From the NCBI RefSeq assembly GCF_964275005.1, contig NC_092697.1:21116138-21180137 (forward strand): 64,000 nucleotides of DNA, read 5' to 3'. Position 1 is the first letter of the stretch. Each line of letters begins with the position of its first letter. The notes below the pieces were generated by a model. The model made no database searches, was not told the origin of the DNA, and saw only the letters and a program-made list of their open reading frames with translations. This DNA is from Diadema setosum (lineage: Eukaryota; Echinodermata; Echinoidea; Diadematoida; Diadematidae). Both the position numbers and the translations under genes were made by a program. Below, one piece after another: positions 34,690 to 45,600 of this stretch.

Positions 34690-35215
34690 ATCACAATCAC
34701 AAAGCAATTCTGACATCGCGCGCTGCTTCGTAAGGTCACATTGTGAAATGCAACAAAGCAATTGTGACAACAACAACAACAAAGCAATTCTGACTGGACA
34801 TCGCGCACTGCTTCGTACGTTCACTCTATAGGCACGGTCAGACTGGCAAAAGATCGAGAAGTTTAAGATCGCGATCTTTAAGATCTCGAAGTTTTGCCAG
34901 TGTGACCGCATACTTCCCGCAAAACCTCCCGCGAAACTTCTCGATCTGTTTGCGGGCGATGTCTGCGAAGCGCGAGGCCATTGTCATGTACAGATGTCCA
35001 TTGTTAAGTCACAATCACTAGCCATCGGACCGGCGCTCTTTCTTGCGCGCGTACCAATGGCCCAAACTTCTCGATCTTTTACCAGTCTGACCGTACAAAG
35101 CGATTGTGACATCACAAAGCAACTCTGACATGGTGCACTGCATTGATCGTTGTGTAACAAAGCAATTGTGACATCATCGGAAATTTTGACATGGCGCGCT
35201 GCTTCGTATCGTCTC
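34690..35215. repeat. Degenerate tandem repeat of AAAGCAATTGTGACAT units, split by a MITE
   Basis: Units of the form CAAAGCAATTCTGACATCGC ... GCGCTGCTTCGTA recur near 34700, 34753, 34783, 35098, 35115 and 35160. The block is interrupted by the element at 34833-35095. Confidence 0.6.
34833..35095. mobile_element. MITE with ACGGTCAGACTGG ends
   Basis: The left end CACGGTCAGACTGGCAAAAG (then ATCGAGAAGTTT) and the right end AAACTTCTCGATCTTTTACC (then AGTCTGACCGT) are inverted repeats of about 33 bp. Confidence 0.85.
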
Positions 35216-35219
35216 TGAT

Positions 35220-36670
35220 CACTCCACAACATCGCCTCCACCACACAATTTCTCGCCTAGATTTCCCATTCTAAACAAATAATGTACATAATTTCGAGTT
35301 TCTGATCAAAGCTATGTGCAGATGTGACTCCGACATGCATGGTATCGTTTTGTAGTCAGCTTGGTGAATAGTCCCATTTTGGCACAAAGCAAATAGTATC
35401 ATTTTGGAGTCAACTCTGCCAATAGCACCAGAAACTCTCAAGGCAAAGTATATTTGTATAGTACAATGTCTTCTTTTTATATCACAACAGCAAAGCAATT
35501 TATTCTTGAGTCATCCTTACCTATTAATAAATGCATACATAATGTTATACAAGTTGTGCACCATGTTGTCTGTAATGCAACAAGGAGGACTATTTTTTTT
35601 TTCTTTTTTGGACCCCTAAGTGTGACTGCGAAGGTATATGGGCAGATAAGTACAGTCACAAACAAACACTTATATGAAAACGATAAACACGTAAAAACCA
35701 CGAACAAAAGCGAAGAAAGGCTTAAGGCCTATGTGAATTCATTGTCAGGAATTGTATTTGTTCATTCATAACAAAATAAAATGTGGTTTCTGGAGATAAG
35801 ACAAGGTTCATAAAAATCACTTCCCGAGTCATGCGATTTTCTCAATGAAGGTTGCCTACATTGTATGTATAGAGAAGTTTGTTCGTCCTGAATGATTTGT
35901 ACATATTATCCTCTTCAATTCATAACGACCTCTTGTCCACGTACCCCCTGTCAGATTCAGGGACTATTGCCTCGTTTTTGCTCGAAAATATGCTCTCCCT
36001 GCATGCTTTGAGTATTGCACATTTAACATAGCTTCTAGATTTTCTATATTATTGGTTTGGAGCTGAAAGGATCTCCGCTTCCCGCACACGCGAATAAACA
36101 AACATACACTGACATTCCCTGAAACTCTCATTGCCTGAAACTAAAAGTTGGTTATTTGCTTTATATTCCACATCTATGGTCCTAGATATTCCCATTTTAT
36201 TCCACACCTGAAACCGTTTTAGCTGTCTTTTAGGTATCCTTAGGGCTTAGACTACGTATCTTTGCTACTATAGTTTACTTTAGGCGTATGCGCGTAGATG
36301 ACAAAACAACGAATTTGCTCCGATCGGCAGTATCATCAACAGCGCCCTCTACACTACCAGGACTATGCCCCTTTAAGTGATAGTCCACAGTGCAACGCAC
36401 TTTTATTTCGCAAGTATTCATCTCGCATTAGGACTGTATGGCTGAAGAGATCAGCGAAATAAAAGGGACTACTAGTATCATCATAGTGTAACGAACTTTT
36501 CTTCTCAGGTGATGTGATGGGCAAAACTACGCTTTATCACGTGATCAGCTCTTGACTGTCATTACTGTCATTACCAATCCTATAGCAAGATTCTTAGTAT
36601 GTGGAATATAATGTGTGCTATACAAAACGGATAATTATGAACACATTTTATAGCTAGTCTGTTTGGCTTG
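35220..36670. other. No gene recognised
   Basis: I see no exon, RNA gene or clear element end in this stretch. A short open frame near 35454-35771 lacks splice context and family resemblance. Confidence 0.45.
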
Positions 36671-36674
36671 CAAG

Positions 36675-37750
36675 GACTTCAATTCAATTCAATTCATTTA
36701 TTTCCATACTTTTCATTTATTAATATTACAACAGAAATAATAATACAGGTTCTTTTACCTTATAAACAATGTGCAGAAAACAAACAATATAAATGGTAAT
36801 AACACAGCAATTGTAATGATAACTGGTCAAAATCGAAATGGGGTTGAACAAAGAGAAGTATGACGGGACCACATGAAAGCTAGCTTGTTTGGCTGTAAGC
36901 CCCGAGTTATCAGTGTTTGTGAAAAAGAAACGGAGAACGGATGGATAAGACCAGGCGATTTAATGGTACCAAATAAGAAAAGCGGGGTATGCCTATGTGA
37001 TACTCGTAAAAAGAAAAGAAAAAAAAAAAACTATGCTAAAATGTGAACCATTTTGTACTGTGACTGAGCTATCATTCGTTTCCGGAGTAAAACATGATTT
37101 GCATATAAAACTTACTTTGGTATACACTATAAACTATTGTTGCATTAAAACTATCACAATGTTATGATCAGTAAGACACAAATAACATGTACAGCTATCA
37201 AGTCATTCTGAGTGACGTACAGCCTAATTCCGCCGCCTTTTTTACCTGCCTTGTTGTTAGTCAATATAGTGTGAAACCATCAATGGTAAAAAGCAAAGAA
37301 GGGGGCGTTTCCTTTAACCAGGTTTCACTGATTACGATAACTTTACTGTCAAACTTAACTTGATTCACGAACATATTGAATTGATCAAAGTTTTTGTTTA
37401 TACTCCTAATGTTAAAGTGTAAAATGAAAAATTGGTTTGGATTCGAATGAGATAATGAAATTACACGTATGTCGTCTTCAATATGGTATTCTGTAGGTGG
37501 CATTTGAGGACTGGTGTCGTTTACATCAGAATCAAGTATCAGTTCGTGAGCTTGTGAGTTCAAAAAAGCAATTATATCAGGGTTATTACCTTCTTCGCTA
37601 TTTGTGGCATGTACGGGTACATCCTCTTTGTCTGGTGCATGAGCAGACATAACAGCAATTTCATTATTCATATTATTCACACTATTTGACTTAGACATTG
37701 TGAAACAAATATCATAACAGTGGGTATTACATAAGCCTGTTGACACAAAA
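36675..37750 (-). mobile_element. Internally deleted non-LTR retrotransposon
   Basis: On the minus strand, an open frame of about 160 codons (37746-37261) ends in an endonuclease/exonuclease/phosphatase N-terminus: FILHFNIRSINKNFDQF and VISETWLKETPP. After a frameshift, NKAGKKGGGIRLYV (about 37245-37200) continues the same domain. The 3' tail of GAATT repeats is already present at 36675-36700, so most of the endonuclease and all of the reverse transcriptase are deleted. No function is retained. Confidence 0.75.
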
Positions 37751-37913
37751 CTCTGCTCTGGAACTTGTTTGCTGCTTGCTGTTTAGAGAGAAGAAAACAT
37801 TCGCCTGATTGAGTTATATAAGATGCTTGAATAGCTGGCAAAGGAATGTTTGACTTGAGAGTAACATGAAACGGCGATGGCGCTATTGATATTTTTCAAG
37901 TTGTTTATTACTA

Positions 37914-37914
<1 letters not shown>

Positions 37915-37984
<70 letters not shown>

Positions 37985-38085
37985 ATTATTATTACTATTA
38001 TCATTATGATTATCATTGTTGTTATTATTATTCTCATTATTTCTACTTCTACTACTCCTACTACTACTACTACTACTACTACATC
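37915..38085. repeat. TTA/CTA microsatellite
   Basis: About 130 bp of ATT repeats grade into ACT repeats. Poly-Ile and poly-Thr frames over it are artefacts. It lies just past the last PLA2 exon. Confidence 0.95.
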
Positions 38086-38148
38086 ATTTCATTTGCACAA
38101 CGTCATAGTTCCTAGTGTATAAATAACCAATCTCCATGCACGTTGTCA

Positions 38149-38378
38149 TCATGGGAGCTCTTCTTCAACTTGAAAAGAGGCATCGTGATCAATCTCTCGC
38201 TCAAAAATCGAATCGCTGACATTGCTCTCCACATTGAAACACTTGAGTCGATCGTAGAAGCGATACTGTTCGTGGAAGGTGTTCTGCGTGAGACATATGG
38301 CTATCTGACGGTCGCAGTTGCAGATGTCAACCGCACACTGTGGCAGGAGTTTGTACCACTTGTAGTCGTCAAGTTTTG
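38149..38378 (-). CDS. PLA2 exon 4: second catalytic Asp and acidic tail
   Basis: This 230 nt exon (acceptor TATTGTTCAG) codes [40 protein letters not shown] and a tail rich in Asp/Glu ending EEELP, then TGA at 38151-38149. The C-x-CDR-x-A-x-C helix is standard for secreted PLA2. Confidence 0.9.
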
Positions 38379-41300
38379 CTGAACAATAAATTGGATATAA
38401 CACAGAATCGTTAGGAGCGACAAGGCGTCTGAAATATTTGCCTTTTTTTAAAGCTATGTCAACGGGTGCACGTCACGAGACCGACACCCACGAGTCATAG
38501 AGCTCACGAGTCATACAGCCCATGAGTTATACAGTTCATCACAGTCATACAGCCCATGAGTTCGACACTATAGCTAACAAGGCCCACGAGACCGTGTTGT
38601 ATCTGTCGAACTCGTGGGCTGTTTTTACCTACTGTCGAACTCATGGGCTGTATGACTCGTGAGCTGTATACTAGTAACTCATGGACCTCCTTTCAATGTC
38701 GAACTCGTGGGCCGTATGACTCGTGGGTGTCGGTCTTGTGGGATGACCCCATATCAACAGAAGAAAGGAGATGATGACAATAGTCATTTATGTTGATATC
38801 ATGATACAAAGGGCAATTAACGTGATATGAGCCGATACTGCAATCTGCTGTGCCATTATGGTTGAAGTTATCTTGCTCCTCTTGTGTTATTCAAACTATC
38901 GCTAAAGGGGGTATCTCACTGAGCGGCGAACGTTTGCGAACGTAGCGAATTTGGGATTTCGCCAGGGTTCGTAAAGGGTTGCAAAAGGTTCGTTAACAGT
39001 CGCAAGAAAGTTCGCAAACGGTTTTTATTGTCGCAAACAGTTTTTCTTGTCGCAAAGAAATTTTGAACATGTTTAAAATTTCTTTGCGAACCTTTGCGAA
39101 TTTGTATTTTCGCTAACAGTTGCAAACATTCGCAAAACACTCGTAAGAATTCGCAAACGGTCGTAATACGGCGTCGCTAACATTTTTATTTGATTCGCCA
39201 CTGCTAGCGAACAAGTAACCATATGGTTCCTATATAAAAGCTTCTGAAACAGGCATGGTTCCACTCTAAGAAAGTTCTTGAAGCTCTTGACATCTCCATC
39301 ATGTAATTGCTGCAAGTCTGTCCTCTGCAACCACTCTCTGACCCAAACAGTCTTTCTTTTCTTCTTCCTTTCTTGTTTTTCTTTATTTTATTTCTCTTAT
39401 GCTGCACAATAGCTGTAGCAGCAGTCTGACAAAGCAGCTCTTCAAGGATAGCAACACCTTGAGCCTCTTCTTGGCAGAAATTTATTTCCATATACTGGAA
39501 ATCCATCTTGAACGGTTGTCACAAGAGATCTGAATTCAGTGGAAGGTTTTACGTTCGTTTTATGGGTCTGACTATACATAATCGCCTGGTACTTTTCTAG
39601 GTCCAAGAACATTCGCAAAATTGTCGCAAAGGATTTGCAAACAGTTGCTAATATTTGCAAAACTGTCGCTAACATTTGCAAAACTGTCGCTAACATTATT
39701 TTGCAAAATTGTCGCTAACATTTGCTAACATTCGCTAATAGTCGCCATCTGTGTTTCGCAAACACTTTCGCAAACGTTCGCTCAAGTGTTGCTAATTGTC
39801 GCTAAACATCGCTAAAAGTCGCTAACTGTCGCTAATGGCAGAAGCGAACCTTGATTTTTCGCAAACATTCGTCAGAAAAGTTGGCGAATCTCAAATTCGC
39901 TACGTTCGCAAACGTTCGCCGCTCAGTGAGATACCAGCTTAAGTTATAACGAGAGTCTTCCACAACTGGCAGCATACAAAACGATTAAAGATACATGTAT
40001 TGCGGAAACGATAACCAATAAGACTTAAAGTCAACTTAGGAAAGCATCTCAGCAAGTATATGAAACAAAAACAGTCATCTTCCTACCACAAGTTACAGAG
40101 GCATTTGCTGTCCCGCAGTGGTGTAGCTGAAATTTGTAGGGAATCACATATGAAATGATGCTCAGATAGCAACTGCCCCCTTCAAAGAAATGCGTCTCGG
40201 CGTAGCAACGGTCATGTTGCTGACAGCACCTGCATGTCATAATATGTATTGTAAAGGTAAGTTGAGAGCTAGGATTAGGGTTTGAATGAGAAACAGTGAA
40301 AGTAGACACTAGTATACTGTGATAAAATATGAATTTTATCACGTTTATTGAATGTAGAAAAATCATTTGACTACTGAACTAGATGGCAAATCACATGAAA
40401 CTATGCAGGCCTATGTGCACACGACCATAATTCCTTTTTCTAGTTATATGGTTAGACACTTAATTCTTTTCCCCACTCGTTTTCACGGAATTCATGTTAA
40501 AAAAAAAATGTACTTGTGAAGATCGTATATCAGGCGACCAGAATAGCCTGTGAATTTACACTTGGGGAAGAATCCACTTCATTGTTTGGCATCGAATACG
40601 TCATATTTTTTCACATTGATATTGCCTATCAGTATTCTTAATTGAACACTTTGTTGTTGTGAAGGTGGTACAAATTCTGGCAAACGTCATTATGTAAGGA
40701 TTACATGAAACGTATAATAAGTGCATCACAGATGCATATCTCAGTAAAGTTATAAACCAACATGCCTGCTGTTGTACAGTATAGTATTTGATAATCTTTC
40801 TCTTTAAAGGTATAATATGTGCTCTCTTACAGAGACTCTCGCCAGAGCTGAAGTATGAAGACTGCATGCATTGCCCATTTTATCCAAAAAGATAAAAACA
40901 TATCAATATAAAATGTGTTTTATGTATAGGCGGGGTCAAGGTGGAGATGAACGTGCCTGTCAACGCCATCCACGGGCGTGCCCCAGCCGCCGACACCACA
41001 GTAGCATCCGTAGAAGGCGAAGTCACGAAATGTCTCCCAAAACGTCCGATTACTAGTACAGCTCATCATATTGTCGAGGTTGACGACAAGGCTCAAATCA
41101 TGAGAAACTTCTGCTTCTCGTCGACCATCATTATATTCTGGCTTCACGCCCCCTATATGTAGCCCTGCGGCTGAAAGAAAAGAATATAAATTTTCATTAA
41201 AAAAGTCTGATTCAATTATACATACAGGAACATTTTTTTTTTTACCTTCTCCGTCTTGGTGCCTTATCCATGTGACTTCTCTATTCAGAGCAAAAATGCC

Positions 41301-42636
41301 CTTTTTCAGTTAACACCAACGAATAAAACAGTCACATTATCTTTTCAAATTCACTGACTTCTTTGTTTGGAAGACTAAAAAGCATCATTGTAAAAGAATA
41401 AAAACACCCGAAGACATTAATATGCATTGAACATAGTCCTGAAAGTGATGTGTCTGCAATAAAGACAATAATAAATTGGGGACATCATTTGCTCCGAACA
41501 AACCACGAGTTTACTTCACATGTTAAGAACTGCGGTCTACACATCTATAGAGAATTCAGCTCTGTTTATAGGGTTTATAGTAACCTCGTCTACAGCCACT
41601 ATGTCTATTTTCCAATTGGTCTACTGGCATATCGTCTATTACCGATTAGTCTAATACCCATTTGGTCTACAACTCGTTTTGTCCAGTACCCATATTGTCT
41701 AATAGTCACTTTGCCCACTACCCGTATTGTCTAATACCCAACTCGTCTAAGGAGCATTTCGTCTACAAAACAATTGATCTAATAGCCAAATCGTCTACAC
41801 TCACAATGTCTATTTGCCATGTCGTCTAATATCTATTTTGTCTACTACTAGTTAGTCTACTCCCACCTCATCTACAAGTCATTCAGTCTACATTCACTTT
41901 GTCTAGTTATCATATCGTCCAACCCTTAGTTTGTCCATACCCAATATGGTCTATACCCATCTGGTCTACTCCCAACTCGTCAACTTCCAACTGGTCTACT
42001 ACCAACTGGTCTACTCCCAACTCGTCTACTCCCAATTATTGGTCTACTCCCAATTGGTCTACTCCCAATTGGTCTACTCCCAATTGGTCTACTCCCAATT
42101 GGTCTACTCCCAATTGGTCTACTCCCAATTGGTCTACTCCTAACTGGTCTACTACCAACTGGTCTACTCCCAACTGGTGTACTCCCAACTCGTCTACTCC
42201 CAATTGGTCTACTCCCAATTGGTCTACTCCCAACTCCAACCCTAAATAAGTAAGGCAAGTAAATTATTCATCTTAGTAGTAGCTATATATTGGCATGAAT
42301 CATATTTTTGTGTATATGTTTCAACCTTTTTTGGTGCATTTAACCGTTTACATACATCAGTACGTGCCAGACAATAAAAAATACTGATAATGTACTTATA
42401 AAGTGTTCCTTTTCATTTTTACCATTCTTATGATTGTGTATCAAAGTTGAATGGATGGAGTGTTGAAGTTTGGACATATAAATGCTGCATGATTGCTTCT
42501 GATATACATTATCTTTTTTTCCTAAAAAATTGTCATAATTAGAACATAACAATTTAAACCAAATGGGGCACCAAGAGTGTTCAACCTATTTAATTGGGAA
42601 AAAAGAAAATGGATGAAGTAAACTTAAATAACAAAA

Positions 42637-42667
<31 letters not shown>

Positions 42668-45600
42668 TATAACTAGTAGTAGACCAGTTGGGAGTAGACT
42701 AGTTGGCAGTAGATATGGGTTGGCAGTAGACGAGTTGGGTGTAGACCAATTGGGAGTAGACGAGTTGGGAGTAGACGAGTTGGCAGTAGACAAGTTCGGT
42801 GTAGACTAGTTGGGAGTAGACGAGTTGGGAGTAGACCACTTGGGTGTAGACGAGTAGGGAGTAGACCAATTGGGAGTAGACGAGTTGGGAGTAGACCAAT
42901 TGGGTGTAGACCAATTGGGAGTAGACGAGTTGGGAGTAGACCAGTTGGCAGTAGACTAGTTGGCAGTAGACTGACTGGTTATTAGACTAATTGACTATTA
43001 GACAATGAGTTGTAGACCAATTGGGTATTAGACAAAATGAGCTGTAGACTATTGTATTCATAGACCTTATGATTACTAGACGAAATGGTCAATAGACATA
43101 ATGGGTGTTAGACGAAATGTGACTTAGACAAATTGGACATTAGATAAAATGGCTAGTAGACGAAATGACAATTAGACTAATTGGCATATAGACAAAATGG
43201 TTGGTAGACGAGTTGGTAGTAGACGAAGTAGGTTTAGACGAGATGGCATTAGACTAGGTGGATAGTGGACAGGGTGGGTGTAGACGAGGTGCCAATTTAC
43301 CGTTTATAGATTAGCAGTTCTGAGTGTAATGACATAGTTTTGTTTTGCGTTCAATTTCAAAATTTCCATTCATTTTGATAAAAAAAGAAAAAGAAATCTG
43401 TACGTTGAATATCGTCACTCAACTTCGTATACAGTCAGTCATTTTCGCAATTTGATCAAAGAATTTACAATTTCTGTCCTTCAAATTGAAGAAAGGAACT
43501 GAGGAGAATTCATAGCATACTCTAGCCAAATACAATATCAAATGAAGAGCTGCATGACAGATGCCAGTTGGACGAATACATGGACACAATTATCCAAAGA
43601 GGGCGTTGAAGATGGATTGGTCATGTGCTAAGGAGAGAACAGGGCAGCATTGCCAAGGCATCACTCTACTGGACTCCAAAAGAGAGGAGGCCGGGGGAGG
43701 AGGAAGAAGGGGAGATCCAAGAACACATGGACAAGGACCGTTGAGAGAGAGAGAGAGAGGGATGATAGACCGGGGGCCCAGGAGGTTTATTCAACCGAAA
43801 AGCGGACAAGCAACTGACCTCATAGGAAGTTTACATGGACCCTGGACACCACAAAAATGCATTGCTGCCGGGTCTCATCGTTGGCCTTCCCGCCAAAATC
43901 ACGCAATGTATGACGTCATTTCCGGTTGGCCCTTTTCCCAAATTTTTGAGACAGTTTGAGTTGAAGGATCATTATCAAGATGTCAGTTTCGGCTTCTAAG
44001 AGTATCCTAGATATATTTTATTTGGTATCCAACTATTTTGGAGTATGTATTTACCATCTATTTGCCCATTTTCTATGTGGTGATGCTCCTGAGGGTGAAT
44101 GTAATCATGGCAATCATTGTCGACGTCGCACTTTTAGAGAAAATGACACCTAGATTTTGATCACTTTCGAGAAGATAGTTGTTAATACTCTCTATAAATA
44201 TCTCAATCTTGTCTAACGGTTATAAAAATCTATATCCAGCCCTTCTTGTGATTTGAGATAAGTCTAGTCTGTTCAAACATTAAAAAGTATAACCCTTGCA
44301 CCATTTAGGGTAGCGCCCTCTGTGGTCCGAACCTCTGCAACACAAAAACTAAACTTTGAAACAAAGCATTATTGCACACATGTTGGAGATTAATGTTCGT
44401 ATAATGCGCACAAAAAATTGTATATCTCGTCAGAGTATTATGATGTTCTTCACTTAAAGCTTCTATATAATTTATGGAAGAGAGTACAGGAAGTAGGCAA
44501 TATCTAAATCTGTTACATGGGAAACAGTATTTGCATCATTATGACCAAGAGTCAAACTAAATTCGCAATATTTCGGGACACAACCTTTAGAATTTATTTA
44601 TTTATTTATTTATTTATTCATTCTCCACTCATGGGATGGATTGCCCTGGTCAGCTAAAAGCTGGTTTTCACAGGGGTCCTTTAGAATGTCTTCGTCATCA
44701 CTGACGCTTCCATCACTCTCATCGCTTTCATCATTCTCATCGCTTTGCTCACTCCATGTCCCTTCGGATTCCTCATCGTCTCGGTTTGCATTATCTGAAG
44801 GACTGAACGATGAGCCTTCGAGAGATGCGGGGACTGCACTTCCTTGGCACTAGTCTGGCTCAAAGTGCTTCTAAGTAGATTTCCACCCATAGTCTACAAG
44901 ACTGTCGTGCTGGCTCTCTTCCACATTCTGGCGACATTCTGTGCTCTTCGGATGTGATTTTTAAGTGTTGTGGCACAGAGAGGAAGAGAATTAGTAAATA
45001 GCAGATGATTTTATTCAGTCTTGCAAGGGGCAGTACCTTTGTCACCTCCACTGCTCATTCGCTTGAAGACATTGTATAATATCTGGCATCATTTATGTCC
45101 AACGTTGCAAAGCCATACAGTGGGCAGATGAAGAATGTGGCAGCTCGAATATCTACTTCCTCGTTTGAGAGAGACTGAAAAGATTTGATGTGTGTTGCAC
45201 TTTTTTCCATCTTTTGATAGGGTTTTACTTTCCCCTTCCTGCAGAAACGTGAAGTGAAATCGCAACCTGTCAGAGAGACCATTGTGCATCGCTAATGTCA
45301 GGTTGCCTCTCTTCGAGGACTGCTGCAATTTTTGAGACATCAACTTACCTTCTGTTATTGCCCGAACCAAAGTCTACAATTATTTTTCCTTCATCCGACC
45401 TGGCACAGTACAGCAAGATGATGAAGACGTCTGTGTCACTGGACCTCACGAAGATAATGCCCTCTTATTTGCATGTTAGCTTCTTCATGATGGCTTTGCT
45501 AGTGTCTCGGCATATCTGCTTACAGTTGGTTGTTGGCATTCCTCAGTTCTACACAGCTTGTGTCATGAGAAGCACACCACATTTTCTATCCAATAACCTG

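Noticed and set aside
40871-41162. Plus-strand ORFs over 40.9-41.16 kb
   Set aside because: They are antisense to PLA2 exon 2, whose protein has family motifs and splice sites.
41899-42258. CRISPR-like or coding array (YSQLV / WSTPN repeats)
   Set aside because: The units are 15 bp with no unique spacers, and they are mirrored at 42.67-43.3 kb. Open frames exist only because the unit length is a multiple of three. This is a foldback arm.
44641-44853. Ser/Leu-rich plus-strand ORF
   Set aside because: It is antisense to the acidic [10 protein letters not shown] tail of the transposon protein. The same holds for 48804-49010.
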